Positions 1-5,669 of a stretch of 5,710 nt of DNA are shown here, piece after piece. A program made the position numbers and the translations under genes. Position 1 is the stretch's first letter. Each line of letters begins with the position of its first letter. Below the pieces are notes generated by a model. That model had not been told where the DNA came from, did not search any database, and worked only from the letters and a program-made list of their open reading frames with translations. The DNA is from Stenotrophomonas_A sp036566925. GTDB taxonomy: Bacteria; Pseudomonadota; Gammaproteobacteria; Xanthomonadales; Xanthomonadaceae. The stretch lies in NCBI GenBank assembly GCA_036566925.1, contig DATCVI010000089.1, positions 1-5,710 of the forward strand, given 5' to 3'.

Positions 1-522
1 CTCGGGGATATCGCGCAACCGAGGCAATGGCTCGCGGTGGGCGAAGGCACGGCGCGCGCGCTGCGGCGAGCCGGCGTCGGTTCGGTACAGGCGCCCTCGC
101 GCATGGACAGCGAAGGCCTGCTCGGCTTGCCCGCCCTGGCCGCCGCCCAGCAGGTCGGCCTGGTCACGGCGCCGGGTGGCCGCGGCATGCTGGCTGCCGC
201 GCTGACCGAGCGCGGGGGGGTGGTGACCCGTGCCGATGTCTACCAACGCGTGCCGCAGCGACTGCCCGCCAGTGCGCTTGCCCGCTTGCGCGCGCTGGCG
301 CGGCCCTCTGTGCTCGCCGTCAGCAGCGCCGAGGCGTTGCAACAGGTATTGGCCCAGCTGCCCGCCGACCTGATCGAAAAGTGGCGGCAACAACCTGTCG
401 TGGTGGCCAGCGCACGCCTGGCCGAAGTGGCGCGCGAGTGTGGCTTCGTCCACGTCATCCAGGCCGCCGGACCGCGCCCGGCGCAGTTGCTTGCCGCGCT
501 CGGTCGTCTCGGCGGCGACTGA
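1..522 (+). CDS. hemD: Uroporphyrinogen-III synthase, C-terminal part (start lies left of the window)
   Basis: Family role: the enzyme cyclises hydroxymethylbilane and inverts ring D to give uroporphyrinogen III, the branch point to haem, sirohaem and cobalamin; it is cytosolic and needs no cofactor. The frame is open from base 1 and gives 173 residues before TGA at 520-522. Usual length is about 250 residues, so roughly the first 75 are missing. Visible family landmarks are AVGEGTARAL (residues 12-21), the SRMDSEGLL stretch (33-41), VTAPGGRG (55-62), RADVYQRV (77-84) and ASARLAEVARECGF near the C-terminus (136-149), in the order expected of the second lobe of HemD. Sequence identity in this family is low, so the call rests on motif order plus the hemX-hemY genes downstream. 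A run of seven G at 214-220 lies inside the frame and does not disrupt it. hemC would be expected just upstream but is not in the window. Confidence 0.9.
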   Translation, partial: LGDIAQPRQWLAVGEGTARALRRAGVGSVQAPSRMDSEGLLGLPALAAAQQVGLVTAPGGRGMLAAALTERGGVVTRADVYQRVPQRLPASALARLRALARPSVLAVSSAEALQQVLAQLPADLIEKWRQQPVVVASARLAEVARECGFVHVIQAAGPRPAQLLAALGRLGGD

Positions 523-605
523 ACTCGCGCCAGCTTCCTCTTGCCCACGTATCGGGGCGCACGCCATGCTGTCGGGCGCCGCGATGCGACCGCGTGTCGT
601 CGCCC

Positions 606-612
606 AAGGAAG
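606..612 (+). promoter_or_regulatory. Ribosome binding site that fixes the hemX start
   Basis: AAGGAAG ends 7 nt before the ATG at 620. The reading frame is open further upstream, with ATG codons at 566 and 584 and even into the hemD end, but none of these has a comparable purine-rich site. The 620 start also places the membrane anchor at the very N-terminus, as in the HemX family. Confidence 0.7.
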
Positions 613-619
613 CCTGCCC

Positions 620-1591
620 ATGAACGATCCCGCCCCCACGCGACGCCTCTCCCTTTTTTGGGTGCTTGTGCTCGTGCTGGCCGTGGTCGCCGCGCTCGCC
701 CTGGGTTTCGGCTGGCGCGCCTGGCAGTCGCGGCTGGCAGAACAACAGCAGGCCGAGGACACTCGCGCCCAGCGCTGGATGGCCATGGAGCAAACGCTGG
801 AGGCGTTGCGCCGCGACCAGCGCGCAGCCAACCAGCGCCTGCAGGACGCGGCCGCCACCAACCGCATCCTGCGCGACGAAATGCTCGGCCTGAGCCAGCG
901 CGGCGCGCTGCTGGAAGAAACCGTCGAACGCCTGGCCGATACCGAACGCCACGGCGCCCAGGCCTTGCGGCTGGACGAAGTGGAACTGCTGCTCAATCAG
1001 GGCCAGCAACGGCTGGCACTGGCCGGCGACCTCGATGGCGCACGCCGTGCGTATGCCCTGGCCGCCGGCACCCTGCAGGGCATCGATGATCCGGCCTATC
1101 TCAGCCTGCGCCAGACCCTGGTGCAGGAGCGCAATGCGCTCGATGCCCTCGGTGCCGGCCCGCAGCACGTGCTGAACGCTGAGCTCGACGCCTTCATCTC
1201 GCGCCTGCAGCGCCTGCCGCAACATGTGCAGGGCGAGGACGACGCAGCGCGCCCTTGGTGGCAGCGCGCGCTGTCGCCGCTGGTGCAGATACGTCCCTCG
1301 CGCGGCACGTTGATCGCCGGTTCCGAACGCCGCGCCGCGCAGGACGCCTTGCAGATTGAGGTGAGCCTGGCGCGCGCCGCCCTGGAACGCGGCGATGCCG
1401 AAGGTTTTTCGCGGGCGCTGCGGCGCCTGGACAACTGGCTGGTGCGGCTATGGCCGGACTCGCCCGCCTTGCGGACGCAGCGCAAGGCCTTGGCCGACCT
1501 CGGCAAGGCGCCGCTGCGCCCGGACATGCCCGAACTTGGGTCCACCCTGCGCCAGTTGCAGGACATGCGTGAAGGAAGGCAAAGCCCATGA
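620..1591 (+). CDS. hemX: HemX family membrane protein of the haem biosynthesis locus
   Basis: The protein has 323 residues. The N-terminus is short and cytoplasmic with Arg8-Arg9, followed by one hydrophobic span at about 11-31. A Gln/Glu/Ala/Arg-rich segment at about 35-110 has a heptad look and should form a coiled coil. The conserved core follows: EVELLLNQGQQRLALAGDL (120-138), the DPAYLSLRQTL segment (157-167), a Trp-rich WWQRAL with LVQIR (213-225), and ALERGDAEGF plus WLVRLWP (254-279). This is the HemX pattern. The family is often labelled uroporphyrin-III C-methyltransferase, but no SAM-binding methyltransferase motif is visible, so that reaction should not be assumed. The bulk of the protein should lie in the periplasm. 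At 323 residues it is somewhat shorter than the E. coli protein (about 390). It follows hemD by 97 nt and overlaps hemY by 4 nt, so HemX and HemY are probably made together. The name is shared with an unrelated Bacillus HemX. Confidence 0.87.
   Translation: MNDPAPTRRLSLFWVLVLVLAVVAALALGFGWRAWQSRLAEQQQAEDTRAQRWMAMEQTLEALRRDQRAANQRLQDAAATNRILRDEMLGLSQRGALLEETVERLADTERHGAQALRLDEVELLLNQGQQRLALAGDLDGARRAYALAAGTLQGIDDPAYLSLRQTLVQERNALDALGAGPQHVLNAELDAFISRLQRLPQHVQGEDDAARPWWQRALSPLVQIRPSRGTLIAGSERRAAQDALQIEVSLARAALERGDAEGFSRALRRLDNWLVRLWPDSPALRTQRKALADLGKAPLRPDMPELGSTLRQLQDMREGRQSP
1571..1579 (+). promoter_or_regulatory. Ribosome binding site for hemY inside the hemX end
   Basis: GAAGGAAGG lies within the last codons of hemX, 8 nt before the hemY ATG at 1588. 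The hemX TGA (1589-1591) overlaps this ATG as ATGA, a classical arrangement for translational coupling. Confidence 0.7.
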
Positions 1592-2853
1592 AGCCATTGC
1601 GTAGTCTGCTCATCCTGCTGGTCGCCGTGGTACTCGGCGTGATCGCCGCGCAGTGGTTGTCGCAACAACAGCGCTACGACCTGGGCGAAGTGGTGGTGCG
1701 AGTGGGCGGCAACGACTACATCGCGCCGATGCCGCAGGCAGTGCTGGCGCTGATCGTCGGGCTGCTGGTGCTGTGGCTGTTGTGGATCATCGTCAGCCTG
1801 CCGTTCCGCGCCTGGGGCCGCTATCGCCGCAAGCGTGGCCGCGCACGCTTGATCGAAGGCCTGCGCGCCTATGAGTTCGGCCAGTGGAACCGCGCCGGCA
1901 AGGCGTTGGTGGCGGCCGCGGAAGACCACGAAGTGGCACCGGTGGCGTTGCCGCCAGCCATCCGCGTGGCCGATGCACGCGCCGATGTCGAAGGCGCCCG
2001 CGCGCTGGAACTGGAACTGGCCGCGCGCGACCCGGTCGCCCACGCATTGCTGCAGGCCGAACGTTTCCTGGCCGGCGGCCGCCCGGTGGATGCGATCAAT
2101 GCACTCGACGTCCCGGCGGCGCAGCCGTTGCCGCCGCGTGGGCTGGTATTGCGGACCGAGGCCCTGGCCCTGATCGGCCGCGCCCACGAGGCCTATGGGC
2201 AACTCGGTGCGCTGCGCCAGCAACAGGCGCTGGCGCCGGAAGCCGCCGCCATCCTCGAACGGCGGCTGGCCGCGCTGTCGCTGGAGCAAGCCGGCGACGC
2301 CAACGCGCTGGCCGAACGCTGGGAGTCGCTGGCCAAGCCGCTACGCGCCGAGCCTGCGGTGGTGGCCGCGTATGCACGCCGTGGCGCCGCCCTGCATTGG
2401 GACGACGCCGCGCTGCGCAGTGTCGAACAGGCGCTCGATGCAGGCTGGGACGAAGAGCTGATCGTCCTGTATGGCGAGCTGCCGGTCGAGAAGTACGACT
2501 CGCGCCGTGCCAGCGCGCAGCGCTGGTTGGCCACGCACCCGGCCAGCCCGGGCTTGCTGCTGACCTTGGCGCGCTTGTCGCGGCAGCAACAGCAATGGGC
2601 GCAGGCCGAGGAATTCCTGCATCGCGCCATCGCCCAGGGGGCCGGCGCACCGGCCTGGGAAGAACTGGGCGAAGGTTTCGCCGCAGCCGGCGAGCCGGTG
2701 CTGGCGGCGCAGTGTTATCGCAATGCGCTACACAGCCAACGCGGCGGCGTGGCAGTGGAATTGGCCGGCCATCGCAACCTGCGCGAACAGATCCACGACC
2801 AGGCCATCGCCGAAGACCGCGACGAACACGGCGTGCCGCGCCTGCGCGAGTAA
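1588..2853 (+). CDS. hemY: HemY family TPR membrane protein of the haem biosynthesis locus
   Basis: The protein has 421 residues, close to the usual proteobacterial HemY length of about 400. Two hydrophobic spans are seen at about 5-23 and 50-71. Between them is a short loop containing YDLGEVVVRVGG and YIAP, characteristic of the HemY N-terminal domain. A very basic segment (74-87, many Arg and Lys) follows the second span, which puts the rest in the cytoplasm by the positive-inside rule. From about 88 on it is alanine/leucine-rich helical repeat, with TPR-like units clearest at about 320-353 (LARLSRQQQQWAQAEEFLHR) and 355-383. It lies directly after hemX with a 4-nt overlap. Proteobacterial HemY has no established catalytic role; a scaffold or regulatory function in late haem synthesis is an inference from its TPR fold and location. 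It is not the Bacillus HemY, which is coproporphyrinogen/protoporphyrinogen oxidase, and no FAD-binding glycine motif is present. Confidence 0.92.
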   Translation: MKPLRSLLILLVAVVLGVIAAQWLSQQQRYDLGEVVVRVGGNDYIAPMPQAVLALIVGLLVLWLLWIIVSLPFRAWGRYRRKRGRARLIEGLRAYEFGQWNRAGKALVAAAEDHEVAPVALPPAIRVADARADVEGARALELELAARDPVAHALLQAERFLAGGRPVDAINALDVPAAQPLPPRGLVLRTEALALIGRAHEAYGQLGALRQQQALAPEAAAILERRLAALSLEQAGDANALAERWESLAKPLRAEPAVVAAYARRGAALHWDDAALRSVEQALDAGWDEELIVLYGELPVEKYDSRRASAQRWLATHPASPGLLLTLARLSRQQQQWAQAEEFLHRAIAQGAGAPAWEELGEGFAAAGEPVLAAQCYRNALHSQRGGVAVELAGHRNLREQIHDQAIAEDRDEHGVPRLRE

Positions 2854-2864
2854 GCGCGGCTTAC
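2850..2864. terminator. Perfect small palindrome covering both stop codons of the convergent hemY and thiolase genes
   Basis: GTAAGC (2850-2855), loop GCG, GCTTAC (2859-2864): a 6-bp stem with a 3-nt loop. The TAA of hemY (2851-2853) and the TAA of the thiolase (2861-2863 on the minus strand) are the mirrored halves. It is the only hairpin visible in the 7-nt gap. Neither side has a T tract, so if it terminates transcription it is probably weak; it may mainly be a shared gene end. Confidence 0.35.
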
Positions 2865-4141
2865 CGTTCGATGATCGCCACCACGCCCATGCCGCCGGCG
2901 GTGCAGATCGACACCAGCGCGCGGCCACCGCCGCGCTCCTTCAATTCCTTGGCCACGGTGGCGACGATGCGCGCGCCGGTCGCGGCGAACGGATGGCCGG
3001 TCGCCAGCGACGAGCCCAGCGGGTTGATCTTGGCCGGATCGATGCGGCCCATCGGTGCGTCCAGGCCGAGGCGGTTGCGGCAGTAATCCTCGCTCTCCCA
3101 CGCCCGCAGCGTGCACAGCACCTGCGCGGCGAAGGCTTCGTGGATCTCGTAGATGTCGAAGTCCTGCAGGCTCAGGCCGTGACGCTTGAGCATCTCCGGC
3201 ACGGCCACGGTCGGTGCCATCAGCAGGCCTTCGCCATGCACGAAGTCGACCGCGGCGACCTGGGCATCGCGCAGGTAGGCCAGCGGCTCATGGCCATGCG
3301 CCTGCGCCCACGCTTCGCTGGCCAGCAATACCGCGGCGGCGCCATCGGTGAGCGGGGTCGAATTGGCGGCGGTCAGGGTGCCGCGGCCGGAAACGCGGTC
3401 GAACGCCGGCTTCAGCGTCGCCAGCTTCTCCAGCGAAGTGTCCGGACGCAGGATGTTGTCGCGGGTGACGCCACGGAACGGCACGATGAGGCCATCGAAG
3501 AAACCGCGCTCATAGGCCGCGGCCAGCTTCTTGTGCGAAGACACCGCCCATTCGTCCTGCGAATCGCGCGAGATGTTCCATTCCTTGGCCATGTCCTCGC
3601 AGTGGTCGCCCATGCTCTTGCCGGTGCGCGGCTCGGCAACGCCGGGGAATTCGGGCTTCAGCTCGCTCAGGCGAAAACCGGTGAGCATCGCCTTGATCTT
3701 GTCGCCGGTGGTCTTGGCGCGGTTGGCGGCCAGCAGGCGCGCACGCAACTTCTTGCCGTAGACGATCGGCACGTCCGAAGTGGTGTCCGAACCGCCGCCG
3801 ATGCCCGAGTCGATCTGCCCCAGCGCGATCTTGTTGCCGATATGCACGATGGTGTCGAGCGAAGTACCGCACGCGCGCTGCAGGGTGATGCCCGGCGTCA
3901 GCGGCGACAGGCCGGACGACAGCGCCGCCTCGCGCGCCAGGTTCCAGTCGCTGGAATGCTTGATTACCGCACCCATCGCCACTTCGCCCAACTGCTGCCC
4001 ATGCAAACCGAAGCGCTCCACCAGCGCACCGAGGGTGCGCACCGACATGCCGAGGTTGCCCACGTCCGAATAAGCGGTGTTCTGCCGGCAGAACGGAATG
4101 CGGACACCACCAAGGATGGCGACGGGACGGGCGACGGGCAT
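2861..4141 (-). CDS. FadI-like thiolase (acetyl-CoA C-acyltransferase)
   Basis: The protein has 426 residues from the ATG at 4141. Thiolases cleave 3-ketoacyl-CoA with CoA to acetyl-CoA plus a shortened acyl-CoA in beta-oxidation, or run in reverse to make acetoacetyl-CoA; they are cytosolic. The catalytic set is complete: nucleophile Cys91 in LQRACGTSLD, HEAFAAQ (His334), GHPFAATGAR (His383) and the second Cys413 in SICTAGGMG. Also present are GGGSDTTS (115-122) and AANSTPLTDGAAA (258-270). HEAF in place of NEAF, and CTAGG in place of CxGGG, place it with FadI and the trifunctional-protein beta subunit rather than with biosynthetic PhaA/AtoB. No FadJ-like partner is adjacent, so partner and chain-length preference are unknown. 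An in-frame ATG at 4156 would add five residues, but it lacks a Shine-Dalgarno; the 4141 start has AGGT 6 nt upstream. The gene runs convergent to hemY and divergent from the 4246 gene. Confidence 0.93.
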   Translation of the reverse strand: MPVARPVAILGGVRIPFCRQNTAYSDVGNLGMSVRTLGALVERFGLHGQQLGEVAMGAVIKHSSDWNLAREAALSSGLSPLTPGITLQRACGTSLDTIVHIGNKIALGQIDSGIGGGSDTTSDVPIVYGKKLRARLLAANRAKTTGDKIKAMLTGFRLSELKPEFPGVAEPRTGKSMGDHCEDMAKEWNISRDSQDEWAVSSHKKLAAAYERGFFDGLIVPFRGVTRDNILRPDTSLEKLATLKPAFDRVSGRGTLTAANSTPLTDGAAAVLLASEAWAQAHGHEPLAYLRDAQVAAVDFVHGEGLLMAPTVAVPEMLKRHGLSLQDFDIYEIHEAFAAQVLCTLRAWESEDYCRNRLGLDAPMGRIDPAKINPLGSSLATGHPFAATGARIVATVAKELKERGGGRALVSICTAGGMGVVAIIER

Positions 4142-4147
4142 GGGTTG

Positions 4148-4153
4148 ACCTGG
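4148..4153 (-). promoter_or_regulatory. Shine-Dalgarno candidate favouring the 4141 thiolase start
   Basis: On the minus strand the sequence is CCAGGT, then six bases, then the ATG at 4141. It is a modest match, but the alternative ATG at 4156 is preceded only by pyrimidine-rich GAGCCCCTC. The start is therefore probably 4141. Confidence 0.4.
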
Positions 4154-4174
4154 CATGAGGGGCTCGGGGACATG

Positions 4175-4195
4175 GCCTGCACAGGGCCGGCAGGC
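4175..4195. promoter_or_regulatory. Inverted repeat in the divergent intergenic region, possible operator
   Basis: GCCTGC (4175-4180), nine bases, GCAGGC (4190-4195) form a perfect 6-bp dyad. It abuts the plus-strand CATAAT and sits just downstream of the predicted start of the thiolase transcript, a position suited to a repressor acting on one or both genes. It does not resemble the FadR or PsrA consensus as I recall them. A 6-bp dyad in GC-rich DNA can arise by chance. Confidence 0.25.
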
Positions 4196-4200
4196 ATAAT
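4195..4200 (+). promoter_or_regulatory. Weak -10 candidate for the 4246-5579 gene pair
   Basis: CATAAT matches five of six bases of TATAAT and is one of very few AT-rich spots in the region. It lies 45 nt before the ATG at 4246. The best -35 at normal spacing (TGGCCT, 4173-4178) matches only three of six, so recognition may need an activator or the call may be wrong. Confidence 0.25.
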
Positions 4201-4206
4201 GTGCGC

Positions 4207-4235
4207 AGTGTAGCTGCCGCCCCGTGACGGGCCAA
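4207..4235 (-). promoter_or_regulatory. Sigma70-type promoter candidate for the thiolase
   Basis: On the minus strand TTGGCC (4235-4230) is followed after exactly 17 bases by TACACT (4212-4207). Each hexamer matches four of six consensus bases. Transcription would begin near 4200, giving a leader of about 60 nt before the ATG at 4141. It faces the plus-strand -10 candidate at 4195-4200, so the two promoters would overlap or transcribe across each other. Confidence 0.35.
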
Positions 4236-4245
4236 CCGCGATCCC

Positions 4246-5130
4246 ATGAGCGATACCGAACACCGCACGAGCGCCATTGGCGTCCTGGCATTGGAACTCG
4301 CCGGCGGCACCTCGCCGGCACGTGCGGCGCTGCCGCCCTCGCAAGCCGGCGCGCTGGCCGAACGGGTCGGCCGGGATCTGGCGCAGTGGGTGCCACAGGT
4401 GCGCGAGTTGGAACTCAGCCTGGCGGCGGCGCATTTCGATCCGGCCGAAGTACTGCGTCCGGGCTGGCCGATGCATCGCCGCCTCGACGAGCTGCGCGAG
4501 CGTGCGCCCGGCCGCGACCAGGGTCCGCGTTTGCTGGCCTTCGGTGCCGACGCGCAAGGCGAAGTGCCGCTACCGTTCCAGGCCGATGCCGGCCTGGCCG
4601 GTGGCAACTTGCGCGTGCTGCCGTTCCTGCTGTCCGGCGATGCGGAGACGGTCGCCGCGGTGAGTGCCGCAATGGAAGAAGTCTTGCTGGCGCAAGGCAT
4701 GGCCCAGGCCGACACCGCGCTGCTGGCACAGGAGGCATTCGGTGCGCAGATCGAACACGCGCGCTACCTCACGGTGCACGATCTGGCCGCGATGATGTCG
4801 ATGCAGTACGACAACCAGGGCCTGGCCGCGCTATGGCCGTTGTTGGAAGCCGCCCTGCTGGCGCCGCAGGCCAGCGAATGGCTGGCCGAGGCGCCCGAAC
4901 CGCTGCTGTTTTACGTTGAGGGCGAAGTGCGCATGGCCCTGTTCGATCCCGCCGGCTGGTGCGCGCACTACGGCCAGGATCGCGAGGACTGCGAACAGCT
5001 CAAGCACGTCTACGAGCAATACCTGGCGCGCCAGCGGCAGATGGCCGCAGTGCTCGAAGCGCATGGCGTGCCGGTGCTGTACGTGCACGTCGAGCCCGGC
5101 CAGGATGCCCGGGCCGCGTTGGCGGCCTGA
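4246..5130 (+). CDS. Conserved-looking hypothetical protein, 294 residues, soluble
   Basis: I do not recognise a named family. The frame is real: an in-frame TGA at 4225 bounds it on the left, codon choice is GC-rich at third positions like its neighbours, and the composition is that of a folded protein. There is no signal peptide and no membrane span, so it should be cytosolic and acidic. Landmarks are a hydrophobic start with ALELAGG (15-21), the FDPAEVLRPGWPMHRRLDEL segment (64-83), LRVLPFLLSG (122-131), the helical stretch 136-172, HDLAAMMSMQYDNQGLAALW (178-197), FYVEGEVRMALFDPAGWC (222-239) and a C-terminal HGVPVLYVHVE strand (273-283). The Shine-Dalgarno before the ATG is poor, with no purine run within 5-10 nt. 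It lies 17 nt upstream of a VOC protein on the same strand, so the two are probably co-transcribed and may share a physiological role. No function is proposed. Confidence 0.85.
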   Translation: MSDTEHRTSAIGVLALELAGGTSPARAALPPSQAGALAERVGRDLAQWVPQVRELELSLAAAHFDPAEVLRPGWPMHRRLDELRERAPGRDQGPRLLAFGADAQGEVPLPFQADAGLAGGNLRVLPFLLSGDAETVAAVSAAMEEVLLAQGMAQADTALLAQEAFGAQIEHARYLTVHDLAAMMSMQYDNQGLAALWPLLEAALLAPQASEWLAEAPEPLLFYVEGEVRMALFDPAGWCAHYGQDREDCEQLKHVYEQYLARQRQMAAVLEAHGVPVLYVHVEPGQDARAALAA

Positions 5131-5135
5131 AACAC

Positions 5136-5139
5136 GGAG
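5136..5139 (+). promoter_or_regulatory. Ribosome binding site that fixes the VOC protein start
   Basis: GGAG lies 8 nt before the ATG at 5148. The reading frame is open upstream to about 4959, but that part overlaps the 294-residue gene in another frame. The 5148 start leaves a short 14-residue lead before the first VOC strand, as is typical. Confidence 0.65.
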
Positions 5140-5147
5140 CCGCTGCG

Positions 5148-5579
5148 ATGACCCCGCCCGCCGTCGCACCGAAGCTGCAAGGCCTGCTCGAAACCGCTTT
5201 GTATACCGCCGACCTGGAACTGGCGCGGCGCTACTACGAGGACATCCTCGGGTTGCAACCGATGGTGGCCGATGCCCGCCTGGTGGCCTACGCAGTCGCA
5301 CCGGCGCAGGTCTTGCTGTTGTTCCAGGCCGGCGCTACCGACGCGACGGTGCAGCTGCCGGGTGGCACGATTCCCGGACATGACGGCAGTGGCCGCGTGC
5401 ATTTCGCCTTCGCCATCGCCGCCGAAGACCTACCGGCTTGGGAAACGCACCTGCAGGCGTGCGCGGTCGCCATTGAGGGACGTACGACCTGGCCGCAGGG
5501 CGGGCACAGCCTGTACTTCCGCGACCCGGACCAGCACCTGGTAGAGCTGGCGACGCCGGGGTTGTGGCGGAATTATTGA
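5148..5579 (+). CDS. VOC superfamily protein (glyoxalase/bleomycin-resistance/dioxygenase fold)
   Basis: The protein has 143 residues, the normal length for a single-chain VOC protein with two beta-alpha-beta-beta-beta modules. Module one begins LLETALYTADLELARRYYED (13-32) followed by ILGLQP. Module two begins RVHFAFAIAAEDLPAWETHL (83-102) and ends GGHSLYFRDPDQHLVELATP (118-137), the standard C-terminal signature. By position the metal ligands would be Glu15, His85 and Glu133, so the site looks intact although Glu replaces the usual His or Gln at the first position. The substrate cannot be read from sequence; family members isomerise glutathione adducts, modify or bind antibiotics, or cleave catechols. 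The C-terminus LATPGLWRNY is common in uncharacterised glyoxalase-like proteins. It is probably the second gene of an operon with the preceding 294-residue protein, and is followed by a REP cluster. Confidence 0.9.
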   Translation: MTPPAVAPKLQGLLETALYTADLELARRYYEDILGLQPMVADARLVAYAVAPAQVLLLFQAGATDATVQLPGGTIPGHDGSGRVHFAFAIAAEDLPAWETHLQACAVAIEGRTTWPQGGHSLYFRDPDQHLVELATPGLWRNY

Positions 5580-5596
5580 GGCGCGCCTGAGTTCCC

Positions 5597-5620
5597 GGTC
5601 GGGGCTGAAGCCCCTCCTAC
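5597..5620 (-). repeat. REP element copy 1 (GTAG type)
   Basis: Read on the minus strand from 5620 it starts with the tetranucleotide GTAG, then GAG, then the hairpin GGGGC-TTCA-GCCCC (5614-5601), then GACC. A GTAG head followed by a GC-rich hairpin is the organisation described for REP elements of Stenotrophomonas (SMAG), Pseudomonas and Xanthomonas, which are associated with RAYT transposases. Its placement between two convergent gene ends is typical. Confidence 0.65.
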
Positions 5621-5642
5621 AGGAGCGGCTTTGGCCGCGATG
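5618..5642 (+). repeat. REP element copy 2, inverted relative to copy 1
   Basis: The element has a degenerate ACAG head (5619-5622), then GAG, then the hairpin GCGGC-TTTG-GCCGC (5625-5638), then GATG. It aligns to copy 1 over its length, and the second stem pair changes from G-C to C-G on both sides. This compensatory change shows that the hairpin, not just the sequence, is kept. The heads of copies 1 and 2 meet in the near-palindrome CTCCTACAGGAG (5614-5625), a head-to-head pair. Confidence 0.65.
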
Positions 5643-5659
5643 CGACCAAAGCCGTCTCC
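5622..5659 (+). terminator. Long hairpin downstream of the VOC gene, possible bidirectional terminator
   Basis: GGAGCGGCTTTGG (5622-5634) pairs with CCAAAGCCG and CTCC (5646-5654 and 5656-5659), with T5655 as the only bulge, giving a 13-bp stem and an 11-nt loop. The right arm is a degenerate third REP-like copy on the minus strand. This fold excludes the local hairpin of copy 2, so two structures compete. No T tract follows, so intrinsic termination is uncertain; RNA 3'-end protection is an alternative role. Confidence 0.4.
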
Positions 5660-5669
5660 CTGCCATGCC

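Noticed and set aside
214..220. Run of seven G in hemD as a possible phase-variation tract
   Set aside because: The run is short for slippage switching in a GC-rich genome, the gene is a housekeeping enzyme, and the frame is intact.
523..619. 97-nt gap between hemD and hemX searched for a promoter, terminator or small gene
   Set aside because: There is no convincing -35/-10 pair. The only dyad (GGGCG at 574-578 with CGCCC at 601-605) has a 5-bp stem and a 22-nt loop, and no start codon with its own Shine-Dalgarno precedes the one at 620.
1096..2289. 397-codon open frame on the minus strand across hemX and hemY
   Set aside because: It spans the junction of two well-supported genes, is rich in Arg, Gln and Cys, and is expected by chance in DNA with this third-position GC bias.
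1884..3086. 400-codon plus-strand frame overlapping hemY and the thiolase end
   Set aside because: It is a +1 shadow dominated by Arg, Gly and Ala, and it overlaps the strongly supported hemY and the antisense of the thiolase.
2723..4213. 496-codon open frame on the plus strand across the thiolase
   Set aside because: It is the antisense shadow of the thiolase: its translation is rich in Arg, Gln, His and Ala with no recognisable motifs, while the minus strand encodes a complete catalytic thiolase.
3510..4715. 401-codon minus-strand frame over the thiolase start and the 294-residue gene
   Set aside because: It runs out of frame with the thiolase and antisense to the hypothetical gene; it is Arg/Ser/Ala-rich and crosses the intergenic promoter region without any start-site signal.
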